Assembly: GCF_000338295.1 (NCBI RefSeq)
Contig: NZ_ANMO01000235.1
Span: 26,704 to 90,703, forward strand
From: Rhodopirellula europaea 6C
Lineage (GTDB): Bacteria > Planctomycetota > Planctomycetia > Pirellulales > Pirellulaceae
Length of the DNA: 64,000 bases
Direction of reading: 5' to 3'
The first letter of the stretch is position 1; every line of letters begins with the position of its first letter. This document shows positions 28,328-37,074 of this stretch, piece by piece. The notes beneath the pieces were generated by a model. That model searched no databases, was not told the origin of the DNA, and saw nothing but the letters and a program-made list of their open reading frames with translations. The translations under genes were made by a program, and so were the position numbers.

Positions 28328-29229
28328 CAGTTGGATCCTTCCAAAGGAGACGATTCGGATGGCGGGTCAATGGTTGCCGCGACTGGATGTTCCGCTCGCG
28401 TGGCGAGAAGTTCAACCAGTTCGGTCAGCAACAGGTCTCGATCGCGTCCGGACAGTCCGATGGCCAGTTGTGCGATCAGAACTCCGTATTGTTCGCCGAT
28501 GTTGTAACGACGTCCCCGAAGTTGATAGGCAAGGTATTTGCCGCGATGAGGAAGTTTGGCCATCGCATCGGATAGCGAGGGCCGTTCCATGCTTTCATCG
28601 GAGGCAACTTCGTGAAGGCATTCCATCACCGCGGATGTCAGGACGTGCATGCCGAAGTAGCCGAGGTAGTAGCCGCTACGCAGGCCCGGCGTGATCAAGG
28701 ATTGTTCCGCGAGCGTGGGCGTTGGTTTTTCGACAACCGTTCGCACGTCATACAAACCATCGAATCGAGGCACGCTGGTTCCAGCGACAATGCCAAAGTA
28801 TGGCAAGCGATGTTCTCGGGTGGACTGGACCGCGGAGACCGGACAGGAGTGATGTTCGGCCATCTCGATCAGTTGTGCCGCGCAACTTTTTGAAGTTGCC
28901 GACAGGTACAGGTGATCGCCAACGAGATGCAGAAAGGGATCGTCTCCGCAAAACGATTCCGCTTGCAGGATTGCGTCGGCGTACCCGAGCGGTCGCTCTT
29001 GATGGACAAATTGAATGTTGCCGAGCGAGCCACCGGCGGCCTTGCGGTAGTTGTCCTCGTCACCGGGCTGGATCACGACGCAGATCTCTTCCACGCCCGC
29101 CGAGAGCGTTTCTTCGACGATCAGCTGTAGAGCTGTTTTTTCCTCGCCCGAACCGTCGACCAGTCGTTGCAGCGGCAGGGTGTTTTGGTTGGGGGCCGCG
29201 GCGGTGATAACCGCTTTTCGAACTCGCAT
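28327..29229 (-). CDS. GalU-like nucleotidyltransferase-fold protein with degenerate nucleotide loop
   Basis: This 300-residue protein keeps the frame of a glucose-1-phosphate nucleotidyltransferase: KAVITAAAP at the start, LIVEETLSAGVEEICVVIQPG, FVHQERPLGYADAILQAESFCGDDPFLHLVGDHLY (with the metal-binding GDH/GDD site), VVEKPTP, and the distal FGMHVLT and RGRRYNIGEQYGVLIAQ. The usual GxGTR loop after KAVI is replaced by APNQNTLPLQ, so the triphosphate-binding Gly and Arg are missing. It may be inactive, regulatory or changed in substrate. It starts at the ATG at 29229, with the family start MRVRKAVITAA; its stop overlaps the next start, so it and the kinase-pyrophosphorylase are probably a complex or a coupled pathway. 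Confidence 0.75.
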   Translation of the reverse strand: MRVRKAVITAAAPNQNTLPLQRLVDGSGEEKTALQLIVEETLSAGVEEICVVIQPGDEDNYRKAAGGSLGNIQFVHQERPLGYADAILQAESFCGDDPFLHLVGDHLYLSATSKSCAAQLIEMAEHHSCPVSAVQSTREHRLPYFGIVAGTSVPRFDGLYDVRTVVEKPTPTLAEQSLITPGLRSGYYLGYFGMHVLTSAVMECLHEVASDESMERPSLSDAMAKLPHRGKYLAYQLRGRRYNIGEQYGVLIAQLAIGLSGRDRDLLLTELVELLATRAEHPVAATIDPPSESSPLEGSN

Positions 29230-29456
29230 GGATCGATCTTTGAGATAAGGAAAAGGCAATGATTAGTTGCATCGACCCACAGAATAGTCGAGGCGTGATC
29301 GGTCGCCACCGGATCGCACCAATTGGGGTGCTCGAGTGCGAAATCCCCCACCGCGGATGCGGTCAGCTATCCTGTTGGCGTTCCGCTTGGAAGGACTGTG
29401 TCGGTTTTTCCGTTGTTGCGGGATTGATTGAGGGTCTCTGAAATCAAAGGTTGGTA

Positions 29457-31286
29457 GTGCGCGTCATCTCCGTTTCTCGCGATGTTGTGGTTTGGTCGTT
29501 TCTCTTGGCATCCTGGATCGGCATCGGACTCCCTTGCCGAGCCGACTCTGGTTCACGGCCCAATGTGTTGGTTGTTTTGACGGATGATCAGGGGTGGGGC
29601 GATCTCAGTCTGCATGGCAATCCCAATTTGCAGACGCCGCACATCGATTCGCTGGCCCGCGATGGAGTTCAAATCAAGAACTTCTACGTGTGTGCGGTTT
29701 GCTCGCCGACTCGCGCAGAATTTTTGACCGGTCGGTATCACACACGATCGGGTGTGTTCAGCACTTCGGCGGGTGGCGAACGATTCGACTTGTCCGAGCG
29801 GACGATCGAAGACGCTTTTCAAGCAGCGGGTTACCGGACCGCGGCGTTCGGAAAATGGCACTCAGGCATGCAGGCTCCGTATCACCCCAACGCTCGCGGG
29901 TTTGATGAGTTCTACGGTTTCTGCAGCGGGCACTGGGGCAACTACTTTTCACCGATGCTGGAACACAACGGCAAGATCGTGAAAGGCGAGGGATTTATCG
30001 TCGATGATTTGACTCAGCATGCGATCGACTTCATGGAACAAGATCGCGAAAATCCTTTCTTCGTGTATTTGCCGCTGAACACGCCGCACTCGCCGATGCA
30101 GGTTCCCGATGAAGATTGGGAAAAGTTTGAAGGCAAAGAGATCGTGCCTGATCCAAGACCGGAGAATGCAAAGAAGGAAGACGTTCAACACACACGAGCG
30201 GCATTGGCTCTTTGTGAGAACATCGACGACAACGTGGGACGCTTGCTCGATGCGTTGGATCGTCTGTCATTGAGTGAGAATACGATTGTCGTGTTCTTCT
30301 GTGACAACGGTCCCAATGGTTCTCGGTTCAATGGCGGATTGAGAGGACGCAAAGGTGCGGTTCACGAAGGCGGTTTGCGTTCTCCCTGTTTGATTCGATA
30401 CCCCGGCAAACTCCCCGCCGGGCAAACGGTCGGCGGAATCGCGGGAGCGATCGATTTGTTTCCGACCTTGGCTGATCTTTGCGACGTCGAGGTTGGTTCC
30501 ACCGCTGGGCCGCTGGATGGCATTTCGCTGGTCGATGGCTTGCGTGACTCGGAATCCGAACCCGCGGAGCGTTTGATCTTCACCGCATGGGGTGGAAAGT
30601 TCAGCGTCCGATCCAATCGGTATCGCTATCACGCCAACGGCGACTTGTTTGACATCGTGGCTGATCCGGGCGAGACACAATCGGTCGCCGAGGAACAGCC
30701 CGTCGCAACGGCACGGTTGAAACGGGCTTTGCAGGATTGGGTGAAAGAGACCAAACCTCGTGATCGGAATCATTCGGAGGAGCAGGTCTTTCCGGTTGGA
30801 TATCCCGATTATCCGTGGACGCAGCTTCCCGCTCGCGATGCACGGGCAACCGGTGAGATTCGTCGCAGCAACCGGTTTCCCAACAGCAGTTACATGACGA
30901 ATTGGCATTCGACCAAGGATGCCATGACCTGGGACGTCGATGTGTTAGCCGGTGGCCAATTTGACGTGGAGGTGTTCTACGCTTGCCCCGAGTCGGCTGT
31001 GGGGACGCAATTGAATTTGGAATGGATGCAGGGCGATGCGACGGCGACAACCGATTCCGTCGTGACCCAAGCGAATCCCTCCGGACCGATTCACTTAGAC
31101 AAAGACCGTTCGAAAAGAGCTGAAAGCGATGAGAAGGATTGGAAGAAAATGTCGCTCGGCCAAATCAATTTGTCCGAGGGCAGGGGACGCCTGTCATTGA
31201 CCTGCCCAAGAATCATGGGCGAGGATGGGGAGACTCGAGGATTGGAGATTCGGCTGATGATGCTGCATCGCGTTCCCGCCGAGTGA
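29457..31286 (+). CDS. Secreted type I sulfatase
   Basis: The protein has 609 residues from a GTG at 29457, which has AAAGG six bases upstream; a TTG at 29451 is too close to that site. A signal peptide covers about 1-29 (WSFLLASWIGIGLP then CRADSG). Metal ligands are in NVLVVLTDDQGWGD, and the formylglycine signature CSPTRAEFLTGR has the Cys at residue 82, to be matured by a sulfatase-modifying enzyme. Further family features are AAFGKWHSG, FVYLPLNTPHSPMQVPDED, and VFFCDNGPNG with the distal Asp-Asn metal site. The C-terminal 120 residues look like an extra beta-rich domain. It hydrolyses sulfate esters, probably of algal polysaccharide, outside the cytoplasm. The substrate is not shown by the sequence. 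Confidence 0.92.
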   Translation: MRVISVSRDVVVWSFLLASWIGIGLPCRADSGSRPNVLVVLTDDQGWGDLSLHGNPNLQTPHIDSLARDGVQIKNFYVCAVCSPTRAEFLTGRYHTRSGVFSTSAGGERFDLSERTIEDAFQAAGYRTAAFGKWHSGMQAPYHPNARGFDEFYGFCSGHWGNYFSPMLEHNGKIVKGEGFIVDDLTQHAIDFMEQDRENPFFVYLPLNTPHSPMQVPDEDWEKFEGKEIVPDPRPENAKKEDVQHTRAALALCENIDDNVGRLLDALDRLSLSENTIVVFFCDNGPNGSRFNGGLRGRKGAVHEGGLRSPCLIRYPGKLPAGQTVGGIAGAIDLFPTLADLCDVEVGSTAGPLDGISLVDGLRDSESEPAERLIFTAWGGKFSVRSNRYRYHANGDLFDIVADPGETQSVAEEQPVATARLKRALQDWVKETKPRDRNHSEEQVFPVGYPDYPWTQLPARDARATGEIRRSNRFPNSSYMTNWHSTKDAMTWDVDVLAGGQFDVEVFYACPESAVGTQLNLEWMQGDATATTDSVVTQANPSGPIHLDKDRSKRAESDEKDWKKMSLGQINLSEGRGRLSLTCPRIMGEDGETRGLEIRLMMLHRVPAE

Positions 31287-31312
31287 GCGACCCCACCTGA
31301 AAAGCGAACAGA

Positions 31313-32122
31313 ATGACGGAATCGGAAAAGAGAAAATCGCGAATCACGACTCGAACGCTGCAACGCATGCGTGATCGTGGTGACCGGATCACGATGTTGA
31401 CCGCGTACGATTTTCCTACGGCAAAAATTTTGGATGAAGCCGGCGTTGATGTTTTGCTGGTCGGTGACACGGTGGGAATGGTCGTGCAGGGGCATTCGAC
31501 GACCCTGCCGGTGACGATGGATCAAATGATCTACCACGCCGAAATGGTCGGCCGGGCGGCGGAGCACGCGATGGTGGTGGTTGATTTGCCTTTTCCGGAC
31601 GGTCAGCTTGATCTGCTTCATAGCGTCCGTTGTGGGGCTCGCGTGCTGAAGGAAACTCAGTGCCATGCGGTCAAATTGGAAGGCGGTGCCGAGCAAGCCG
31701 AACGGATCGAAGCGATGGTCGGTGCTGGCATTCCGGTGATGGCCCACATTGGACTTCGGCCACAGAATATCCATGTCGAAGGTGGCTATCGCTTGCAGCG
31801 CGACATCGAGAGATTGGTTGCGGACGCGAAAGCTGCTGAGGCTGCGGGAGCTTTCACTGTTTTGATTGAATGCGTTCCCAGCGAAGCCGCCGCCGCGATC
31901 ACGGATGCGGTGAAAGTCCCTACCATCGGCATCGGTGCGGGTCGAGATGTTTCCGGACAAGTCTTGGTGACCCACGACATTCTCGGCCTGACGTCGGGTT
32001 ATACCCCCAAGTTCACTCGTTTGTTCGCTGATGTCGGCAACACCATCCGCGAAGCGGCCAAGTCGTATTGTGACGAAGTGAAGGCAGCAAGTTTTCCAAG
32101 TGATGCCGAATCGTTTGAGTGA
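31313..32122 (+). CDS. panB: 3-methyl-2-oxobutanoate hydroxymethyltransferase
   Basis: This 269-residue protein makes ketopantoate from 2-oxoisovalerate and 5,10-methylenetetrahydrofolate, the first committed step of pantothenate and coenzyme A synthesis. It is a (beta-alpha)8 barrel with the family segments RITMLTAYDFPTAKILDEAG, DVLLVGDTVGMVVQGHSTTLP with the Mg-binding Asp, HAEMVGRAAEHAMVVVDLPF, AVKLEGG, GIPVMAHIGLRPQ and PTIGIGAGRDVSGQVLVTHD. The length is the usual 260-280. It begins at an ATG 26 bases after the sulfatase stop; no panC or panD is near. Confidence 0.96.
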   Translation: MTESEKRKSRITTRTLQRMRDRGDRITMLTAYDFPTAKILDEAGVDVLLVGDTVGMVVQGHSTTLPVTMDQMIYHAEMVGRAAEHAMVVVDLPFPDGQLDLLHSVRCGARVLKETQCHAVKLEGGAEQAERIEAMVGAGIPVMAHIGLRPQNIHVEGGYRLQRDIERLVADAKAAEAAGAFTVLIECVPSEAAAAITDAVKVPTIGIGAGRDVSGQVLVTHDILGLTSGYTPKFTRLFADVGNTIREAAKSYCDEVKAASFPSDAESFE

Positions 32123-32184
32123 TTCGCGTTGGCGTCGTCGCCGAATTAGATCTGTATTGATTTCCCCAACATTGAGAATGCAAC

Positions 32185-32886
32185 GTGCAAGTTTTTGAAT
32201 CTTTGGATGAGCTTTCCAACGCCGCCGCGGACGCTTTTTGCAAAGCTGCGAAAGAAGCGATTGAGCAGCGCGGTGTGTTCCGCGTGACATTGTCCGGTGG
32301 ATCGACGCCCAAACGCCTGTACGAGTTGTTGGCGACGAAGGAACTGCCTTGGCAAAACATAGAGTTCTACTGGGGCGACGAACGCAACGTCACGGAAGAC
32401 AACTTGGACAGCAATTACCGAATGGTTCGTGAGGCGTTGCTGTCGCACTTGCCCGCCGAATCACTGCGTGCGTTTCCGGTTCCGGTTGATCCTGACAATC
32501 CGGCCGCGACCGCGGAAGCTTACGAAAAGACGCTCCGGGAGACGTTTGCCGGTTCCGATGTACCGACGTGGGATTTGGCTTTGTTGGGAATGGGTGATGA
32601 CGCGCACACGGCATCGTTGTTCCCGGAGACCAAAGCGATCGAGCAGAACGATCGCTGGTTCGTGGAGAATTGGGTTCCGAAGATGGAAACCTATCGCTAC
32701 ACGCTGACCTCGCCCGCAATCAACTCCGCTCGGCAGCGTTGGTTCTTGATCGGTGGATCAAACAAGCGTCAGGCACTCGCCAGTGTTCGTAGTTCCGCCA
32801 GCGACTTGCCCGGGGCATTGTTCCCATCGCGATTGATTGAATCGCCGACTTGGTTTGTCACGCGAGATGCAGTGGCAGTTTCTTAG
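32185..32886 (+). CDS. pgl: 6-phosphogluconolactonase
   Basis: The protein has 233 residues, standard for the SolB/DevB-type enzyme that hydrolyses 6-phosphogluconolactone in the oxidative pentose phosphate pathway. Family segments are FRVTLSGGSTPKRLYELLA, IEFYWGDERNVTEDNLDSNYRM, WDLALLGMGDDAHTASLFPET, YRYTLTSPAINSARQRWFLIGGSNKR. The only start in reach is a GTG at 32185. It lies 62 bases after panB on the same strand and its 3' end overlaps the convergent DUF4112 gene by four bases. Glucose-6-phosphate dehydrogenase and gluconate-6-phosphate dehydrogenase are not in the window. Confidence 0.93.
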   Translation: MQVFESLDELSNAAADAFCKAAKEAIEQRGVFRVTLSGGSTPKRLYELLATKELPWQNIEFYWGDERNVTEDNLDSNYRMVREALLSHLPAESLRAFPVPVDPDNPAATAEAYEKTLRETFAGSDVPTWDLALLGMGDDAHTASLFPETKAIEQNDRWFVENWVPKMETYRYTLTSPAINSARQRWFLIGGSNKRQALASVRSSASDLPGALFPSRLIESPTWFVTRDAVAVS

Positions 32887-33392
32887 AACAGATTCGCAAG
32901 GGCGTTGATGCACCACACGAAGATCATCACCATCAATCCCAGCAGGATGATGAGCGAAATCACGATCGCCATCAAGATCGGCCAGACGCTGCCGCGATGT
33001 TTGTCCTCGACGTAGTACTCTCGCAACAAAAGCAAGTTGCGATGGTTGGCTTTGTAGAACAAGTCAAAGATATTGCCCAAGACGGGAATGGTGCCGACTA
33101 AAGCGTCCAAGCCGACGTTGCCCAGCATCCTCAAGACGAGTCTTGGACTGGCTCCATTTCTCGCCATGGTTGCGATCAGGATTCCGGAAAGGCCCATGCT
33201 GATCGCATCGCCGGCTCCAGGAACGAGTCCAAGGATGAAGTCCAAACCAAAGCGGACTTTGGTGCCGGGAATACGAAATCGCGTGTCCAGCAATCGGCTG
33301 TAGCGATCGACCCATCGCAGCGACTTGTGGCCGAGTTGCAGTTCGGTCAGCACCGCTGATTCACCGGTGAGCGATTGAGAAGCAGATTTCAT
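32883..33392 (-). CDS. DUF4112 family membrane protein
   Basis: This 169-residue protein matches DUF4112: RLLDTRFRIPGTKVRFGLDFILGLVPGAGDAISMGLSGILI, then GNVGLDALVGTIPVLGNIFDLFYKANHRNLLLL, and a final hydrophobic helix (WPILMAIVISLIILLGLMVMIFVW). The glycine-rich paired GLVPGAGD and GTIPVLGNIFD segments are characteristic. Function is unknown for the family. It starts at an ATG at 33392 and its stop overlaps the pgl stop region. Tail-to-tail with pgl; the tsaD operon lies upstream on the same strand, so it may be transcribed from there. Confidence 0.85.
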   Translation of the reverse strand: MKSASQSLTGESAVLTELQLGHKSLRWVDRYSRLLDTRFRIPGTKVRFGLDFILGLVPGAGDAISMGLSGILIATMARNGASPRLVLRMLGNVGLDALVGTIPVLGNIFDLFYKANHRNLLLLREYYVEDKHRGSVWPILMAIVISLIILLGLMVMIFVWCINALANLF

Positions 33393-33431
33393 GGGTGCGA
33401 ATGGTCACGAGATAATGGTTGGTCTGCGTCG

Positions 33432-34508
33432 TCAGAAGCCTCGTTGCAGTCCGGGAGTGATGTCCAGGTCAAGCGATGCGAATTGTTCGGCTTCGAACTT
33501 CTTCCAAGCGATCGCGCCCATAACAGCATTGTCGGTGCACAGATGCGGCGGAGCGATCCAAAGCTCAAAGCCGTCTTGATCGGCAGCCGCTTTTAGGTCA
33601 CGTCGCAAACGCTGGTTGGCTGCCACGCCGCCTCCGACGATCAGTCGATTGATTGAGTTCGGAGAAGCATCGTTGCGATTTCTGTGCCGCTTGATCGCTC
33701 GACGACACTTGGAAACCAAAACATCGATCACAGCGGCTTCAAACGATGCACAAACATCCCGTTTGACTTGGTCGGAAATGTCCAGCGACGCAAAATCATG
33801 GCGGCCTGGTCCGACGATGGCGTAACGAACCGCCGTCTTCAAACCGCTGAAGGAAAAATCATCGCCCGGATCATGGATCATCGAGCGAGGGAAGGAGTAT
33901 GCCTTGTCGTTTCCTTCCGAGGCGAGCTTGGCGACTTCGATTCCGCCGGGAAATGGCAAGGACAACATCGCGGCGACTTTGTCGAATGCTTCGCCAGCGG
34001 CATCATCAATTGTTCCGCCGAGATACTCCAAGTCGATCGCGGTGCGACAAACATAGAGGCTGGTGTGGCCGCCGGAAACGATCAAGCCAATCGCCGGATA
34101 GATATTCGCGGGAGATCCCTCGATCAATTGACACGCATACAAGTGAGCGTGCAGGTGGTTGAGCGAGATCAGTGGTTTGTTCCATGCCAAGGCGAGCGTT
34201 TTCGCGGCAACGACACCAACCAGCAATGATCCGGCCAAGCCTGGACGATCGGCTACCGCGATCGCGGTGAGATCTTCGCCACATACATCGGCTTGCTTCA
34301 GCGCCGTGTCGATCACCGGAAGGATACGTTCCAGGTGGGCTCGCGCTGCGATCTCCGGGACGACGCCGCCGAACTGTTCGTGCAGCGTTTCTTGGGTCGC
34401 GATGCATTGGCCAAGGACCGTGCCGTCGCGGCGAATCACCGCCGCGGCGGTTTCGTCACAGGTGGATTCAATTGACAGCAGCAATTCGGATGCAGCCGCC
34501 GACGTCAT
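33432..34508 (-). CDS. tsaD: tRNA threonylcarbamoyladenosine synthase subunit TsaD
   Basis: The protein has 358 residues, the normal length. TsaD transfers the threonylcarbamoyl group to A37 of ANN-decoding tRNAs. The ASKHA fold shows LLLSIESTCDETAAAVI, the iron-binding His motif in LISLNHLHAHLYACQL, LIVSGGHTSLYVC, GGTIDDAAGEAFDKVAAML, PGGIEVAKLA, FSFSGLKTAVRY and LIVGGGVAANQRLR, with the metal Asp in HLCTDNAVMGAIAW. It starts at the ATG at 34508 and overlaps the thpR stop by four bases (ATGA), so translation is coupled. TsaB, TsaC and TsaE are not in the window. Confidence 0.97.
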   Translation of the reverse strand: MTSAAASELLLSIESTCDETAAAVIRRDGTVLGQCIATQETLHEQFGGVVPEIAARAHLERILPVIDTALKQADVCGEDLTAIAVADRPGLAGSLLVGVVAAKTLALAWNKPLISLNHLHAHLYACQLIEGSPANIYPAIGLIVSGGHTSLYVCRTAIDLEYLGGTIDDAAGEAFDKVAAMLSLPFPGGIEVAKLASEGNDKAYSFPRSMIHDPGDDFSFSGLKTAVRYAIVGPGRHDFASLDISDQVKRDVCASFEAAVIDVLVSKCRRAIKRHRNRNDASPNSINRLIVGGGVAANQRLRRDLKAAADQDGFELWIAPPHLCTDNAVMGAIAWKKFEAEQFASLDLDITPGLQRGF

Positions 34509-35074
34509 AGTTGGACTCGTCCGAGCACGTTGTAGGTCGGGCCGTGCTTTTCAAGGAAGCTGCCCACCACATGGATTTCGCGAACGTTGAATTCGCCAAT
34601 TTCGTCGTCTTCGAATTTACGCCATCGATTGATGACGTCCGAGTTGGCGCGGCGGGTTCCGCTTCGCGTTCGTCCCACGGTCAAATGGGGACGGTAATCT
34701 CGGGGTTCGGGTTTGTAACCCATCGCGGCAAATCGTTTCTCGAGATCGGCGACCAAATTGGTCAGTGTCGACGTGGCATCATCCACGGCCACGGTCAAAA
34801 CTCGCGGGCGTTCCAAGTCTGGAATCCCGGAGGCACCCTCTAGAACCAACGGAAAGGGTTCCAGGTCTTCACAGGCGGCTTCCAACGTGTTGCAAACAGC
34901 CGGTGTTTCGACGTTGTCGACTTCCCCGAGGAATTTCAGCGTGAGATGTAAATTCTCATCAGGAACCCATTTGATTCCGTCTCCTGGGCTTTTGGTTTCC
35001 GCCATCCAACGCGATGCTGTGCGGGCGAGATCCGAAGGCAACGGGATGGCCAAAAAGGTGCGAATGGTTTTCAT
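34505..35074 (-). CDS. thpR: RNA 2',3'-cyclic phosphodiesterase (2H superfamily)
   Basis: This 189-residue protein has both HxT motifs of the 2H phosphoesterases: HLTLKFLGEV near residue 42 and HLTVGRTRS near 130, in a fold of the usual length. The family opens 2',3'-cyclic phosphates of RNA ends. It starts at the ATG at 35074 and its last four bases overlap the start of tsaD, so both are read from one transcript and relate to tRNA. The divergent YheT-type gene begins only 18 bases away, so the two promoters must overlap. Confidence 0.9.
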   Translation of the reverse strand: MKTIRTFLAIPLPSDLARTASRWMAETKSPGDGIKWVPDENLHLTLKFLGEVDNVETPAVCNTLEAACEDLEPFPLVLEGASGIPDLERPRVLTVAVDDATSTLTNLVADLEKRFAAMGYKPEPRDYRPHLTVGRTRSGTRRANSDVINRWRKFEDDEIGEFNVREIHVVGSFLEKHGPTYNVLGRVQL

Positions 35075-35092
35075 GAGCGAAAGTTTAACGAG

Positions 35093-36130
35093 ATGACGTT
35101 TTCAGTGCATCGGTTCGAGCCGCCGAGTTTTGTGCCGCATCGATGGCGTCGAGGTGGGCACCTGCAAACGTTGCTTGCGCCACGGCCAACCATGTCGATC
35201 AGCGAATGGCAAAAGCTATCGAGCGGCGTCAAATCAGAAAAGCATCGTTTGCCAGTGTCTGATAACGACACGTTGATCCTGCACGATGATACTCCCGAAT
35301 CATGGATGGGTACTCCCCGAGGAAGCGTGTTGCTGCTGCACGGGATTTGTGGCTGCCACGCCGCGGATTACATGGTCCGATTCAAAAGAAGGTTGCTGGC
35401 GCTCGGCATCCGCGTGTTCCGGCTGGACATGCGAGGGTGTGGCGAATCAGTCGCGTTTTGTCGTGGCATCACTCATGCGGGACGAAGCGAAGATGTCTTG
35501 GCCGCCATTGAGCGGATTGCCGATTTGACTGGCGATCAAGCTGCCCCGATCGGAGCGGTGGGAACGTCTTTGGGCGGGAACCAATTGCTGCGTGCGGCGG
35601 GACGGATCGGTGCGGGGTTGGATGCCAGACCATCCCATTGGGATCGAGTTGGTCCAATCCTTGCGATCGCACCGCCAATTGATTTGCAAGCTTGCAGTGA
35701 CCGGATGGAGTCCTGGTCTTTACGGTTTTACAACCACTACTTCATCACACAGTTGCTTCGGCGGGCGAAGTCAACGTTGCAGATGAGAGAAGAGCTGGGC
35801 AGCCTATTGGACGGTCGGGCCCCAAAGACACTTCGCGAATTTGATCGCCGGATCACTGCTCCGATGGCGGGATTTCCTGATGAGCGAACTTATTACGCAG
35901 AGTCTTCGGCTCATTCGGTCGTGGAGCAAATCGATGTTCCCGCATTGATCGTTACCGCGGCCGATGACCCATTGGTTCCAGTTGATTCGTTCGTTGCGCT
36001 ACGCGACCGAGTGCACGAATCAACTCGCGTCTTGACCATGCCCACGGGAGGTCACCACGGGTACACCCAGTCCGACGGCACGGCTTGGACAGACGAGTTG
36101 GTTGCAAAACTGTACGACTCGGCGTGGTAG
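35093..36130 (+). CDS. YheT family alpha/beta hydrolase
   Basis: The protein has 345 residues and belongs to the AB-hydrolase 4 (YheT/EMB8) group: FVPHRWRRGGHLQTLLAPRP at the start, VLLLHGICGCHAADYMVRFKRRL (oxyanion region), RVFRLDMRGCGES, the nucleophile elbow GAVGTSLGGNQLLRAAG with Ser, and DVPALIVTAADDPLVP with the acid residue, followed by the catalytic His in MPTGGHHGY. The family are probably esterases on lipid or ester substrates; the natural substrate is not known. It starts at the ATG at 35093. Confidence 0.9.
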   Translation: MTFSVHRFEPPSFVPHRWRRGGHLQTLLAPRPTMSISEWQKLSSGVKSEKHRLPVSDNDTLILHDDTPESWMGTPRGSVLLLHGICGCHAADYMVRFKRRLLALGIRVFRLDMRGCGESVAFCRGITHAGRSEDVLAAIERIADLTGDQAAPIGAVGTSLGGNQLLRAAGRIGAGLDARPSHWDRVGPILAIAPPIDLQACSDRMESWSLRFYNHYFITQLLRRAKSTLQMREELGSLLDGRAPKTLREFDRRITAPMAGFPDERTYYAESSAHSVVEQIDVPALIVTAADDPLVPVDSFVALRDRVHESTRVLTMPTGGHHGYTQSDGTAWTDELVAKLYDSAW

Positions 36131-36183
36131 CATTGATCGTTCACCCCTTGATCTGATGTCTCAATCTAGCGAGTGAATGAGTC

Positions 36184-37017
36184 GTGCTGAACAAGTCCAA
36201 CAACGCGTTTGCTCTTGGTCGCAGTTGGTGGGTCGTGCCTTTGGTTGTGATGACGGCACAGCTGCTGCTGTATCTTGTGCTGGAAGCGACAACCGGTTTC
36301 GATGGCGATTCCGCGGCCGATTGGTGGCTGTTCATTTCGCTGTTTGTGATGTTGCCAACAATGGCCGCCATTTTGCTCTCGCCTGGAGCTAGATGGCCTC
36401 ATTGGTGCGTTGCGAGCGTTTGTATCTGTTGGGGTGTCGTGATCTTTGGTTTCCAGTCGGGATTCGAGATCGGGATGGTTATTCCAGCGATGGTTGTTTG
36501 TGCCATCCAGGCTGCCAATTTTCGTTGGTCTGCCACACCTCCGTGGCGAATTCGTCCATCGAAATCTCGCAAGCCCAGCGTCTCGATCCGTTGGCTGTTG
36601 ATTTTTACCGCCATCGTCGCGGCGTTGATCACATTGATTCGTGTCTCGGGGCTCAATCGTGAACTTGTTTCCATTGCGATTTACACGACCCCCGCTGGCG
36701 TCCCCGCGTTGATCGCTAATTACCTCGTGATGATGAAATCACGATGGAAGAGGCTGGGTATATTGTTGGGCGTCTTTCTTGCCGGTGCATTCCTACACAG
36801 TCAGTCGCAGGCGGGGTGGACGCTGGCAGATGACGTTTGGCGTCAGCTTGTCGGCCAGCATCATTCGAACCGGTTTGCTTCTCAGATCCTGTTCGTTGCT
36901 CCCAGCGCGTCCCTGGTAACGGTCACGTTGATGCAGCTCGCCTTGAAGCGGTTTAGCAAAGGCAGGCAACGGAAGTGGCCTTCAAAACAGCCAGCCAACG
37001 CGACGCCGTCGGGATAA
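36184..37017 (+). CDS. Polytopic membrane protein of unknown function
   Basis: From a GTG at 36184 the frame gives 277 residues with about seven hydrophobic segments (WWVVPLVVMTAQLLLYLVL; WWLFISLFVMLPTMAAILL; WLLIFTAIVAALITLIRV, and others) and a basic tail. I do not recognise a family. It is followed by a possible terminator and faces the sucA gene tail to tail. Confidence 0.65.
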   Translation: MLNKSNNAFALGRSWWVVPLVVMTAQLLLYLVLEATTGFDGDSAADWWLFISLFVMLPTMAAILLSPGARWPHWCVASVCICWGVVIFGFQSGFEIGMVIPAMVVCAIQAANFRWSATPPWRIRPSKSRKPSVSIRWLLIFTAIVAALITLIRVSGLNRELVSIAIYTTPAGVPALIANYLVMMKSRWKRLGILLGVFLAGAFLHSQSQAGWTLADDVWRQLVGQHHSNRFASQILFVAPSASLVTVTLMQLALKRFSKGRQRKWPSKQPANATPSG

Positions 37018-37034
37018 ACGTCGGCGTTTCTTTT
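37003..37034 (+). terminator. Candidate terminator after the membrane-protein gene
   Basis: ACGCCG at 37003-37008 and CGGCGT at 37022-37027 can pair, followed by TTTCTTTT at 37027-37034. The hairpin includes the stop codon and its loop is long, so support is modest. Confidence 0.4.
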
Positions 37035-37052
37035 GGGCGTCCCGCACGGCCG

Positions 37053-37074
37053 ACTGAGCGTTTGCTCGCTCAGT
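37053..37074. repeat. Perfect 8-bp inverted repeat at the sucA stop
   Basis: ACTGAGCG at 37053-37060 and CGCTCAGT at 37067-37074 form a hairpin with a six-base loop. The right arm contains the sucA TGA. No T run follows on either strand, so it may stabilise the 3' end rather than terminate. Confidence 0.55.
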
